In this document: piece by piece, positions 10,532 through 19,442 of the stretch
Position numbering within the stretch: position 1 is the stretch's first letter
Layout of the letters: each line of letters opens with the position of its first letter
Source: Rhodanobacteraceae bacterium
GTDB lineage: Bacteria > Pseudomonadota > Gammaproteobacteria > Xanthomonadales > Ahniellaceae
Length of the DNA: 64,000 nucleotides
NCBI GenBank assembly: GCA_016708465.1
Contig: JADJFT010000004.1
Span: 248,001-312,000 of the forward strand
Direction of reading: 5' to 3'
Notes under the pieces: model-generated
Database searches by the model: none
Told to the model about the DNA's origin: nothing
Seen by the model: only the letters and a program-made list of their open reading frames with translations
Made by a program: the position numbers and the translations under genes

Positions 10532-11101
10532 TCAGCGGACTGGATCGGCCACGCGCAAGCTGGCGTCGTCGATCCAGATCGCGCCTTCGTCTTCCAGCGT
10601 GACCGCAACCGCCAGTCGCGTGGTGAATTCGGGAATCTCAAGGTGCAGCGCATAGCGGGTCCAATCGTGGTCGCCGCCGATGCGATCCGATTTCACGCTC
10701 TGCAGCAACAATGAGCCGGACGACGCACTGAGCCAGATCACGAAGCCTTTTTTCCCGACTTTTTCGCTACGCACCCAAACCTCAAACTCGACCGTCTTGC
10801 CCACCATGTCGGCGGTGACGGGCAGTTGTTGTTCGGTCATGCCCCAGACTTGCTGCTTCAGACGGCGCAGATTCAGACTGCGCTTGCCGCCATGTGCTTG
10901 ATCCTCGACAACGTCGAATCGATAGGCACGAACGCCGGCGTGCTGCGATTTGGTCCAGTTCTCGGCACCGCCACGGTCATTCAGATTTTCGAACTGGCCG
11001 TTCTTCAGCAGGTTCGACTCGGTCGCCGGTTTTTCCTTGGCGATCGCGGAAAACGTCGTCATCAATGCTGCGAACACGAAGGCAATTGCGCTCATTTTCA
11101 T
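10532..11101 (-). CDS. Secreted protein with a galactose-binding-like (CBM4_9-type) fold
   Basis: A 189-residue exported protein. A signal peptide (MKMSAIAFVFAALMTTFSAIA) precedes a domain starting NLLKNGQFENLNDRGGAENW. That opening (N-G-x-F-E ... W) and the later pattern G-KRSLNLR ... V-WVRSEK ... IWIDDASLR are typical of the carbohydrate-binding CBM4_9 jelly roll. No catalytic domain is attached, so it may bind a glycan or simply use the fold. ATG codons at 11101 and 11095 are equally possible starts. It ends two bases from the convergent RND gene. Confidence 0.6.
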   Translation of the reverse strand: MKMSAIAFVFAALMTTFSAIAKEKPATESNLLKNGQFENLNDRGGAENWTKSQHAGVRAYRFDVVEDQAHGGKRSLNLRRLKQQVWGMTEQQLPVTADMVGKTVEFEVWVRSEKVGKKGFVIWLSASSGSLLLQSVKSDRIGGDHDWTRYALHLEIPEFTTRLAVAVTLEDEGAIWIDDASLRVADPVR

Positions 11102-11196
11102 GCGGTCGGTCCTGGATCGGGCGCTGATGGTAGCGAGCGCAGTAGCGATTCGCATCGTCCCCTTTTTTGATGCGCGGCGCAGGTACTTGATGGCGC

Positions 11197-11805
11197 TCAA
11201 TCGTGGGCGCCGAGTTCAAGCGCGCTGGCATCCTCGCGCAACCCGCGGCTGAGATAGCCGTGCGAACCACAGGCGGTGAATCCAGCTTCCGCGAATGACT
11301 TGCGGTAGGCGGCTGCGGGGCGTGCGATAAAGCCCTGACGGTCGCCAACGAAGTCGTCACCGCGACACATGACTTCGAGGAAACCAAAGCCGTCGGGGCA
11401 CAGGTCGGCGAAGCCTGATAATCCGCGTTGCAACTCTGCGCCGGGCACGTAGTGCATCACGTCGGAACAGATCAGCAAATCGAAACCGCGGTCGAACCGG
11501 AGCACTTCGAGGTCGCCGAAACGACACAGTCGAATATCACGCGCGACGCCGTAATGCTCGACCACGTAAGGACTGCTGTCGAGCCCGAGGTAATCGACTC
11601 TTGGCCGCAATAACTTCAAGAATCCGCGCCAAGGTGCTTCGCCACAGCCGATGTCGATCACCGAGCGGATTGGGTGGCCGAGGTAGTATTCGGCCATCGC
11701 TACTGCCATCGCGACCTTTCGCTCCAGCACCAGCGGCGATTTCACGCGATGTTTCGGGTCGCGATACCAGCGATCGAAGTAGGCTTGGTCGTAATGCTTG
11801 CTCAC
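11197..11805 (-). CDS. Class I SAM-dependent methyltransferase
   Basis: A 202-residue methyltransferase. Motif I is VIDIGCGEAPWRGF, a central acidic residue follows in YLGLDSS, and motif IV-like LLICSDVMHYV is present. The substrate cannot be deduced. An ATG at 11889 gives a longer reading frame, but its first 28 codons only shadow the cyclophilin C-terminus in a different frame. The better start is the GTG at 11805, giving MSKHYDQAYFDRW. That GTG overlaps the cyclophilin stop as GTGA, which indicates translational coupling once the cyclophilin frame is repaired. Confidence 0.8.
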   Translation of the reverse strand: MSKHYDQAYFDRWYRDPKHRVKSPLVLERKVAMAVAMAEYYLGHPIRSVIDIGCGEAPWRGFLKLLRPRVDYLGLDSSPYVVEHYGVARDIRLCRFGDLEVLRFDRGFDLLICSDVMHYVPGAELQRGLSGFADLCPDGFGFLEVMCRGDDFVGDRQGFIARPAAAYRKSFAEAGFTACGSHGYLSRGLREDASALELGAHD

Positions 11806-12735
11806 GGTTTGGTCGCGGTAGTCGGCGTAACTCGTACCGGCAGCGGCACGTTGCAGAGTTCGATATGTCCGGCCGCGAGTTTGGTCCACGGATCGCGCCG
11901 GTTACGCTGGCTTCAACGATATCGGTGAAGGTCGCGGTATCCGTGCGCAGCACATCAGAGTGCTGCGTTCGGCTTCTGGCACGTCCGCGGCGACCCGCAT
12001 GGCCTGGATCGGTACGCGTTGTTCTTGCTTCTCGTAGAAGCCCATTGGGGTGCGCCACGCGGCAGGGGTCGATAGCAATTCGATACCGGAAAGCACGCGC
12101 CCGACCAAGGTGATGTTGCGGTCGAGGTGGCGCGGTGCGTGTCCGCTGACGACGTAGAGTTGCGCGCCGTTGCCGGAATCGGTGTCATTGCCGCGCGCCA
12201 CACCGACGCTGCCATAACAATGCGTCAGCCAGATTTGCTGCGCCTTCGGATCGCGTCCGACCCAGAATCCGTCGGATACGCCGACGACCGCCGCGTAGCC
12301 ATCGTCATCAGCGATGCGGGTGAATGCCATGGTGTCGGTCCAGGGCACGGTGAATTCGCCTGCGAGCGTGGCTTTTGCCGTCTTGAACGGTCGCGCCTTG
12401 GTCGCATCGTCGGCGTCCGGATCGCCCCATTGCACCACATAGTTGTCCTGCGACCGGAGGATTGCGAGGCCATCGAAATAGTGCTCGCGAACCAGCGCGC
12501 GGATGTTCACGGCGTGCTTTGGCGCCAGCCATGGCGCAAGTGCGATCACCACACGGCCGCGGGCGAGTTCCAGATACAGCGTGGTCTCTGGATCGGGTTG
12601 TCGCCAGTCGCTGGGTGCCGATGCGGCAACGATCTCGTTGACCGTGCGGTAAGTGGGCGCTTCTTCGGCCTGTGCAGCGAAGACGCCAAGCGCAGCGAGT
12701 GCGAACAGAGACGGGGACAGGGCGAGTCGCGACAT
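11802..12735 (-). CDS. Exported cyclophilin-type peptidyl-prolyl isomerase, with two frameshifts
   Basis: A signal peptide (MSRLALSPSLFALAALGVFAAQA) leads into a cyclophilin-like domain (TLYLELARGRVVIALAPWLAPKHAVNIRALV ... FDGLAILRSQDNYVVQWGD), so it should act on periplasmic proteins. The frame as read ends at 11902 with a nonsense tail. Adding one base at about 11956 (GG read as G on the coding strand) gives DVLRTDTATFTDIVEA. Adding one at about 11907 gives RRNRRDPWTKLAAGHIELCN followed by VPLPVRV and a stop at 11802. The repaired length is 311 residues. Both breaks are collapsed GG pairs, which strongly suggests sequence error. It overlaps the methyltransferase start by four bases. Confidence 0.82.
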
Positions 12736-12797
12736 GGAGCCTCCGGATACGAAGCACAGCCTAGCCGCCCGCCGCATCCGGCGGCAATCGTTGTCGA

Positions 12798-13241
12798 TCA
12801 GTCGGGGTCGAGTTGTATCAGCCATTGCATCAGTTGCGGCAACGACAATGCGCCGGAGACGCGGCCAAGTTCACGGCCGCCACCGAATGCCGCCAGTGTC
12901 GGAATGCTGCGAATGGCGAATGGTGCCGCCGCCTGCGGATGCGCTTCGGTATCGAGCTTGAGTAGCCGAAACTTCGGTTCGAGACGCCGCGCGGCCTCGA
13001 CATAGGTCGGCGCGAATTGTCGGCACGGGCCACACCAAGGCGCCCAGAAATCGACCACCACCGGCAACTCGTCACGCTGCAGATGTCGCGTCAGTTGTAC
13101 GCCATCGACCGCGCGCGGCTCGCCGACAAACAACGCCCGGTGACAGCCGCCGCAAAGCGGCTGAGCCACCAGTCGCGCTTCCGGAACGCGGTTCACCGCA
13201 TCGCAATGCGGACAGACGATGTGTAGGCTGGATTCGGTCAT
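12798..13241 (-). CDS. trxC: Thioredoxin 2 (zinc-binding TrxC)
   Basis: A 147-residue cytoplasmic disulfide reductase. It has the N-terminal zinc ribbon that distinguishes TrxC from TrxA: C10-x-x-C13 (CPHC) and C30-x-x-C33 (CGGC). The thioredoxin fold follows with the active site W-C70-G-P-C73 and the cis-proline segment SIPTLAAF. In E. coli trxC belongs to the oxidative stress response. Here it lies eight bases downstream of a NUDIX hydrolase gene, so the pair may be co-transcribed; both suit repair of oxidative damage, but that link is inference. Confidence 0.92.
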   Translation of the reverse strand: MTESSLHIVCPHCDAVNRVPEARLVAQPLCGGCHRALFVGEPRAVDGVQLTRHLQRDELPVVVDFWAPWCGPCRQFAPTYVEAARRLEPKFRLLKLDTEAHPQAAAPFAIRSIPTLAAFGGGRELGRVSGALSLPQLMQWLIQLDPD

Positions 13242-13249
13242 GGGTCACC

Positions 13250-13738
13250 TCAAATACGTGATACCGACCACGATTGCATGCGGCCGTCGCGGTAGGGCAT
13301 GACGCCGTGGAAGGGTCGCGGGTCGGCGTCGAAGACCAGCGGCAGGAAATGGCGGTCGCCGTCCCATAGTGGCAAGTCCAAAATGTGTTCGATCGCGACC
13401 CATTCAAGATCACCCTCGGCATTGCTCGTCGGTGGCGTGCCTTGGTGATCGGTGATCAGGAAAATGAAGCCGAACCAGTCTTCGCCGTGCTTGCCGAAGC
13501 CTGGCCACGAGATCGTGCCGCGTAATTGCAGCGCGCCGCAGTCGATCTGCGCTTCCTCGCGAATTTCTCGACGCATGCCGGCAACGATGTCTTCGTCGGC
13601 TTCGAGTTTGCCGCCGAGACCGTTGTACTTGCCGAGGTGGGCATCGTGCGCACGCGCATTGCGATGGACCAGCAGTACCTTCTTGCCGTCTGCCGAAAGC
13701 ACATAGCCGAGCGTGGCCAGGATTGGGGTATACGGCAT
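13250..13738 (-). CDS. NUDIX hydrolase (MutT/MTH1-like)
   Basis: A 162-residue NUDIX enzyme that should hydrolyse a nucleoside diphosphate-X bond. The Nudix box is at residues 43-65, with E49, R57-E58 and E61-E62 in their catalytic positions; the usual glycine near the end is glutamine. The surrounding sequence (HLGKYNGLGGKLEADED, then WPGFGKHGEDWFGFIFL) is like the 8-oxo-dGTP/2-OH-dATP diphosphatases related to human MTH1. Substrate assignment is inference. It starts an operon with trxC and is divergent from the large uncharacterised gene at 13811. Confidence 0.82.
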   Translation of the reverse strand: MPYTPILATLGYVLSADGKKVLLVHRNARAHDAHLGKYNGLGGKLEADEDIVAGMRREIREEAQIDCGALQLRGTISWPGFGKHGEDWFGFIFLITDHQGTPPTSNAEGDLEWVAIEHILDLPLWDGDRHFLPLVFDADPRPFHGVMPYRDGRMQSWSVSRI

Positions 13739-13775
13739 GATGGTCGCGGTCGTCGGTCGAGACAGAGACCGACAC

Positions 13776-13781
13776 TATAAT
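13776..13781 (+). promoter_or_regulatory. Candidate -10 box for the 13811 gene
   Basis: A perfect TATAAT hexamer lies 30 bases upstream of the ATG at 13811 in the divergent NUDIX/13811 spacer. No good TTGACA-like hexamer sits 16-18 bases upstream. The complementary strand of the same site gives a TATAGT that could serve the NUDIX gene. Support is the -10 match and position only. Confidence 0.4.
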
Positions 13782-13810
13782 GCGCACTGTTTCCGATTCG
13801 GTGGGCCGCG

Positions 13811-15541
13811 ATGACCGAGTTTCAGCAATGGATTGCGAGTCGCGGCGGTGCCTGTTGGCCCAGCGGTGGCGATCAGTTTCTCTGGGTGGCGAGCGATCGC
13901 CGGCGCAGCGTCTTGCTCAGTCGCGCCGAGGCGGTGGTCTGGCAAATGGCGATGCCTTTCCAGTCGCGTGCGGCCTTGATCGCTGCCGCGCAGGAACGGC
14001 AGGCGATGCCGCCCGACGTTGCAACGGCGGCGTTGGCGCGGCTTGAGGCGCTCGGTCTGGTGGTAACACCGACGACGATGATCGGTGATGCGGTATTGCA
14101 ACCAGCCGCGCCGGCACCGGTGATTGCAGTGCGGACCTATCGTCGCCCGCAGGCGTTGGCGCGACTGCTCGACTCGGCGCTTGATCGTCAGCGACGAAGC
14201 GAGATTCCACGTTCGTGGCTGATCATCGACGATGCACGTACTGACGCCGATGCCGCCGACAATGCCGATGTCATCGCGCGCGCCACCAGCGCCGGTCTCG
14301 ATCTGATGTATCTGGGCCCAACGCAACGTCGCGATGCGATGGCGGCACTGTACGCGGCGGATGATCCGCGGATCGCCTGCTTGCTCGATCCGACGGTGCT
14401 TGCCACCGCCAGCGGCGCGCGCTCATGGAACTGGGCGATGTTGCTCACTGCTGGCGGCACGGTATCGATGATTGACGACGACTGTTTTCTGCCAGTGTGC
14501 CGGCCGCCTTCATGGCAACGCCATTGGTCAATGCAGAATGCGGCGGCCAATGAAGGCCGTTTTTTTGACGGCGCGATGCCGAGCCTTGCCGAGATGCAGG
14601 AAGATCCTTGGCAGGAAGCGCTGGCGGTACTTGGCCAATCGCCGGGCGCACTGGCGCAGCGCGACGGATTGTTGATCCGACAAGTCGCTGGGCAAACCAT
14701 CGAGCAGTTGTCGTCATGGAATGCTGGCCGACGTGTCGCCGCGGTGATTGCCGGCATTCACGGCGGCCACGTATTCAATAGCGCGCTGTATTTGAACATC
14801 ACCGACAGCCACAGCTTGCGCGACCTGCTGCGTGAGCCGTTCGAACTGGCGCGATTGCAGGGCGACCGGCTTTGGCAGGGCGTCACCGTGCCGCGCCTGA
14901 CCAGCAATGCGGCTTACACGCCGTTCCTGATCGACAATCGCGAACTCGTTCCGTTTGCGCCGACGGCTGGGCGTGCCGATGACACTGCGTTTCTTGGCGT
15001 ACTCAGCGCGATCGCACCGGACAGCAGTTTCGCGATGCTGCCGATGTTGATCGGACATGCACCGGTAGACCATCGCGATCGCCTCGACGCGATGTTTCGA
15101 GAACTGCTGATCGACGGCAACACCTTTCTGTCCGGTTTCGCGCATCAAGTATCGCCGCAACTGCGCGGGCGTGATCGCGGCGCGCGTCTGCGCGCGATCG
15201 CCGCACTCGCCGCAAACGCCCTGGCATGCAACGAAGCTGACTGGCAGGCCGATGTCACCGCGTGGCGCAATCGCGTCGTCGCTAGCGCGCTGGAAGCGCT
15301 GGCGCAGTCGCTCAAGTTGGCCGGAACCAGCGCACCGGCGGAATGGTGCCAAGCGATCAACCGCGCCGATGCCGTCAATCGTGCGGCGTTGTCGACAGCT
15401 GCACCAGCAGCGCTAGTGGCCGGGTCGCGGTGTGCGTTTGAACAGTTGAGCAATGCTGCTGAGGCTTGGACGGGTTGGTGGGCCGAGGCGGCATCGGGTG
15501 GATCAGCGCTGTGGCGCGACCGCCTGCAGGTGCGCGTTTGA
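13811..15541 (+). CDS. Uncharacterised 576-residue protein with a glycosyltransferase-like central region
   Basis: I do not recognise this protein as a named family. Residues 1-95 look like a small winged-helix module resembling PqqD-type domains (LLSRAEAVVWQMAMPF ... AALARLEALGLVV). From about residue 103 the sequence VIAVRTYRRPQALARLLDSA, then SWLIIDDARTDADA, resembles the nucleotide-sugar end of a GT-A glycosyltransferase. An acidic TVSMIDDDCF cluster at about 217-225 sits where the metal-binding DxD would be. The C-terminal 300 residues are helical and alanine-rich without a motif I know. No signal peptide or membrane helix is seen. It is a lone gene between a divergent NUDIX gene and a convergent c-di-GMP-type gene. 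Confidence 0.55.
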   Translation: MTEFQQWIASRGGACWPSGGDQFLWVASDRRRSVLLSRAEAVVWQMAMPFQSRAALIAAAQERQAMPPDVATAALARLEALGLVVTPTTMIGDAVLQPAAPAPVIAVRTYRRPQALARLLDSALDRQRRSEIPRSWLIIDDARTDADAADNADVIARATSAGLDLMYLGPTQRRDAMAALYAADDPRIACLLDPTVLATASGARSWNWAMLLTAGGTVSMIDDDCFLPVCRPPSWQRHWSMQNAAANEGRFFDGAMPSLAEMQEDPWQEALAVLGQSPGALAQRDGLLIRQVAGQTIEQLSSWNAGRRVAAVIAGIHGGHVFNSALYLNITDSHSLRDLLREPFELARLQGDRLWQGVTVPRLTSNAAYTPFLIDNRELVPFAPTAGRADDTAFLGVLSAIAPDSSFAMLPMLIGHAPVDHRDRLDAMFRELLIDGNTFLSGFAHQVSPQLRGRDRGARLRAIAALAANALACNEADWQADVTAWRNRVVASALEALAQSLKLAGTSAPAEWCQAINRADAVNRAALSTAAPAALVAGSRCAFEQLSNAAEAWTGWWAEAASGGSALWRDRLQVRV

Positions 15542-15544
15542 CGA

Positions 15545-17982
15545 TCACCACAACGGTCGGTTGAAATCGAAGTCCGGTTGCGTCAGCGCGGGTCCGAAGG
15601 CATTGCCAACGCCGTAATCGATGCCGAGGCGCATGAAAATATGCGCATTCTCCAAGGTGTTCATGCCGGGTGCGACCACCATCGCGCCCAACTGGTGCGC
15701 CTTCCGCACCAGTGCGATCAGGGTCGGGCTGGTGCTATTCGCCGACGCCGTGGCATCCAGTAATTCGGGATCGAGACGCAACACGTCGACCGGTAATTGC
15801 GTGAGCACGTGCACCGCGGCGAAGTCGCGACCGTAGTCGCTGAGGCCGAAGCGCACGCCGGCATCACGCAGGCGCGCGATCGGTGCGTTCAATACGTCGC
15901 GATGATCGAGCAGTTCCGCACCGGTCAATTCAAAGGTAAAGCCGCCGCCCGCAAGTTGACGCTTGGACATGGCCTCGAACAGCCAGTCCATCTCGGCAGT
16001 GTCGAGCAGCCAACTGCTGGTGACCGGCATCAGGAACCGTAACGCATGACGCTCGTCGCGCGCCTCCTCGCGCGCCGCGAACGCGATCTCGAAGCGTGAA
16101 CGTTCCAGCGCGCTGGACTGGCCCAGTTCGCTGGCGACGCGTGCCGATAACGCGTAGCTACCTCGGCTACCACCGTTGGCTGCGCTGCCGAGGAAAAACT
16201 CGAAGTCGAACTGGTCGTGCAGGCTGCCCTTGAGCGGGACCAACGGGCGATATTCGACGCGCAGATTGCGCGGGTCGAGCGGGCGGCTGAGCACGGCGCG
16301 TACTGCGAGCACCGGATCAGTTTGGGTGGCATCTTCAAGTTCCGACCACAGTGCAATGTTGCCACCGCGTGCCTGCGCGTCGTTGCAGGCGCGTTCTGCC
16401 GCCAACACCGCGCTATTGGCATCGGTTGCAACATCGTCGAGCGCGACCAGCCCGATACTGGCGCTGATTGATACTGGGGTGTTTCCAATCGCTAGCGGAC
16501 GCTCGACGATCGCGAAACGCAGTCGTTCGGCGAGTTGAGTGAGCAGTTCGCGGCGGTCGCGGGTGAGCAGCACCAGCCACGCAAAATCGCGCAAGCCGCA
16601 GGCCATATCGTGGTTCGCCAACAGTTCGCGCAGGCGCGAACCGACTTCGACATCGACCGTGCCCATCGCGCTCAATCCGACCTGGCCACGCAGCGCAGCA
16701 ACGTCGTCGAACTGAATCATCATCAGCGACGATCCCTGCGTGCCAATGCGCCCGGCAATGCGGTCAATCACCAGCGACCGTGGGTAAAAACCGGATTTCG
16801 GATCGCGCGCTGCACCCGCTTCGGCCTGAGCGCGCAGCCATTGCGCACGTTGCACGCGTGAACGGATCACGCCGACGACATGGCGCGCCTTGAGCGGCTT
16901 CACCAGCACTTCGTCGGCGCCGGCTGCGATCGCGTCGAATCTCTCGGCAGCGTCGCCGGCGGTCGCCGGCAGGATGATCGGCAAGGTCGCGGATTCCGCT
17001 TGCTGGCGCATCACCTGAACCAAGTCGATGCCGCGTGCATCGGGCAGGCTGTCGTCAATCAAGACGGCATCGGGTTGGAACTCGGCGAGTGCCGCGATCG
17101 CTGCCGATCCATGCGGCGCAATGCGCGCGGTCATGCCTTCAGCGGCGATCCATTGCCCGCATTGCACCGCGAGATTACGGTCGTCCTCGACGATCAGGAC
17201 GCGATACGGTGGTGCGTCCTGACGACCCAGCAGTTCGTCGATGCGCGCAGCGATGCGGTAGCTGTCGAGCGGCGCGGCGAAGAACGCGGCGGCACCGGCG
17301 CGCAGCGCGAGCAGGCGATGAGTAAGGTCGCGATCCGGCGATAACACGATCACGGCTGGCGGTGATGCCGCGTCGCGCCAACGCGCGATCAAAGCTGGGA
17401 AGTGCGCAACTGCATCGCCGTCATGATCACCGCGCCGGGCACGGTGACGTTCAGGAACTCGCGCAGTCCGATGGCATCGCCGAAGTGCTGCAGGTCATAG
17501 CCGCGTTCGCCGAGCGCGGACTGCAAGCCAGGCGCCAGCTTGTCGCCGACACCGAGCAGACATAGCGTGTTGCGTGAAGTCCGCTGCCGGCTTGCGGCCG
17601 CAATGGCGCCCTGGATCGAGGTGATGTTGTCCGGCGTCTTGGCCGCCGCTCGCGGTTGCGCCGCCGCAGCGCTATCTGCTGGCGGCTCAGCTTCGCTCGC
17701 GGCAGCGCCCAATTTTCCGACCAATTCCGCGAGTCGAATGCGCTGTGCGGTATTCGGTTCACGTCCAGACTCGACGAAACTGGCGAGATAGGCAGCGACA
17801 TCGCCAAGGCGCGTCACCATTGCACCGTCAGCGGCATCGAGCCAAGCATCGACATGCTCGGCGAATTGCTCGGCTTGGTCTTGCGACCACTGATCCGACA
17901 ACTGCGCCCACAACGCATCGACGGCAGCCGCGTGTTGTTGCGCAGGCGAGGCGTCGGTAGTCAGAAGTGCGGGCGACATCAT
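15545..17982 (-). CDS. REC-REC-GGDEF-EAL protein with degenerate catalytic sites, one frameshift
   Basis: About 812 residues after frame repair. A helical N-terminus of about 130 residues precedes a first receiver domain lacking the phospho-accepting aspartate (AVIMTAMQL). A second receiver looks functional (VLIVEDD, VLIDDSLP, LPATAG, VLVKPL). The GGDEF site reads GLRDF. In the EAL domain nearly every catalytic element is changed: the EAL region reads FEFFL, DDFG reads SDYG, AEGVE reads APGMN and QGY reads VGN. It is therefore probably a non-enzymatic signalling protein, comparable in logic to FimX. The frame breaks at the GGG run 17397-17399: one added base joins MQLRTSPALIARWRD and restores the first receiver. 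Confidence 0.82.
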
Positions 17983-18099
17983 GCGGCGATGCTAGCAGTG
18001 CGTTGGGGTTGGTTCGAAGTAGCGATTCTGCCTTCGATGTCGCAGGAATCGTGCCGGAATCCGGACTATGCTGGCAAACCCGTATTGGAGACGATTTCG

Positions 18100-18516
18100 G
18101 TGAAGTTGCGCATGTTCCAGTGGATGCTGCTGCCGACCTTGCTGGTCACCGCGAATGCCCTGTATGGATGGGGCGCGCTGACCCAATTGACGGATCTCGG
18201 GCCGACCGCTGAACTTTCGGCGAAACGCGAAGGCGCGTTGACGTGGACGTACATGCAAGGCGGGCGCTGGCTGATTGAACGCAGCGGCATACAAGCGGCT
18301 GCTGTCGCTCATGCCGAGTTGATGTTCGCGCCGGCACGGAACACGTTGCTGGCCAATCCGGCGCTGGCGATGGACGTGTTGCATCGTGCGCACTATGGCT
18401 TCCAGCACCGACTGCTGCTGTGGTCGCATTGGGGTGCACCACTGCTCTGGTTGCTGACAGCAATCGCCTATGTTCGGCGCCAGAAAGCCATCGTTTCGAC
18501 GCGCAAGTTGCGCTGA
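18100..18516 (+). CDS. Hypothetical membrane protein
   Basis: A 138-residue protein with one hydrophobic helix near the N-terminus (about residues 7-25, WMLLPTLLVTANALYGWGAL) and a second near the C-terminus (LLWLLTAIAYV), separated by about 75 polar residues. I do not recognise a family. I chose the GTG at 18100 because a TTGGAG ribosome site lies nine bases upstream; the ATG at 18112 is an alternative. Longer reading upstream overlaps the divergent c-di-GMP-type gene and looks like shadow. It is followed 65 bases later by yajQ in the same direction. Confidence 0.55.
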   Translation: MKLRMFQWMLLPTLLVTANALYGWGALTQLTDLGPTAELSAKREGALTWTYMQGGRWLIERSGIQAAAVAHAELMFAPARNTLLANPALAMDVLHRAHYGFQHRLLLWSHWGAPLLWLLTAIAYVRRQKAIVSTRKLR

Positions 18517-18581
18517 GACACGTTCCGGCGGCGGCCATGGTCGGTTACGCTGCGTGCTTTCCAGTGTCCGTGGAGCGCGCC

Positions 18582-19064
18582 ATGCCTTCGTTCGATGTCA
18601 TTTCCGAAGTGGACAAGCATGAGTTGACCAATGCCGTCGATCAGGCCAACCGTGAGCTGTCGAACCGCTTTGACTTCAAAGGCACGGATGCAAGCTTCGA
18701 GCTCGACAAACTGGTGGTCAAGGCCTCGGCTCCGACCGACTTTCAGCTTAAGCAGATGCAGGACATCCTGCGCACCCGCTTGGTTGCGCGCCAGATTGAT
18801 GCGCGTTGCCTTGACATCGGTGAGCCCGAGACCAATCTCGCCGGCGCGCGCCAGCAGATCACCGTGAAGCAGGGCATCGAGCAGGCGGTGGCGAAGAAGA
18901 TCATCGCGGCGTTGAAAGAAGCCAAGCTCAAGGTCGAGGCGCAGATCAATGGGGACAAGTTGCGCGTCAGCAGCAAGAAGCGTGATGACCTGCAAGTTGC
19001 GATGGCGCTACTGCGCAAGGCGGAATTCGATGTGCCGCTGCAGTACGACAATTTCCGCGACTGA
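18582..19064 (+). CDS. yajQ: YajQ family nucleotide-binding protein
   Basis: A 160-residue soluble protein, the standard family length, starting MPSFDVISEVDKHELTNAVDQ and ending DVPLQYDNFRD. The segments NRELSNRFDFKGTDASF and QGIEQAVAKKIIAALKEAKLK are diagnostic. Family members bind RNA, GTP or ATP, and the Xanthomonas homologue has been reported to bind c-di-GMP and act on virulence transcription. It lies close to the degenerate GGDEF-EAL gene; a functional link is possible but unproven. Confidence 0.93.
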   Translation: MPSFDVISEVDKHELTNAVDQANRELSNRFDFKGTDASFELDKLVVKASAPTDFQLKQMQDILRTRLVARQIDARCLDIGEPETNLAGARQQITVKQGIEQAVAKKIIAALKEAKLKVEAQINGDKLRVSSKKRDDLQVAMALLRKAEFDVPLQYDNFRD

Positions 19065-19087
19065 GCGCGCCCCCAGCCTTGGCGTCG

Positions 19088-19426
19088 TTACAGCGCATCG
19101 CCATCGAGTTCACCAGTGCGAATGCGGATCACGCGGTCGAGGTCGTAGACGAAGATCTTGCCGTCGCCGATCTTGCCGGTGTTGGCCGCGTTCTGGATCG
19201 CTTCGACGACGCGCTCGGCCTGGTCGGAAGTGACCGCGACTTCGAGCTTGATCTTGGGCAGGAAGTCGACCACGTATTCGGCGCCGCGATAGAGTTCGGT
19301 GTGGCCTTTCTGGCGACCGAAGCCTTTCACTTCCGACACCGTGATGCCGGTGACGTTGACGTCGCTCAGTGCCTCGCGTACGTCGTCGAGCTTGAAGGGT
19401 TTGATGATGGCTGTGACCATTTTCAT
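19088..19426 (-). CDS. glnK: PII nitrogen regulatory protein (GlnK/GlnB)
   Basis: A 112-residue PII signal protein, exactly family length. It carries the uridylylation-site T-loop (KGHTELYRGAEYVVDFLPK, Tyr51 in YRGAEY) and the C-terminal signature TGKIGDGKIFVYDLDRVIRIRT split over the nucleotide site. It senses 2-oxoglutarate, ATP/ADP and glutamine status, and by blocking AmtB controls ammonium entry. The ATG at 19426 has a GGAG ribosome site nine bases upstream; an in-frame ATG two codons later is less likely. It is 16 bases downstream of amtB, which supports GlnK over GlnB. Confidence 0.92.
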   Translation of the reverse strand: MKMVTAIIKPFKLDDVREALSDVNVTGITVSEVKGFGRQKGHTELYRGAEYVVDFLPKIKLEVAVTSDQAERVVEAIQNAANTGKIGDGKIFVYDLDRVIRIRTGELDGDAL

Positions 19427-19442
19427 AACATCGCGCTCCGGG

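Noticed and set aside
11806..11889. Longer N-terminus for the methyltransferase
   Set aside because: Those codons overlap, in another frame, the repaired C-terminus of the cyclophilin and lack family similarity.
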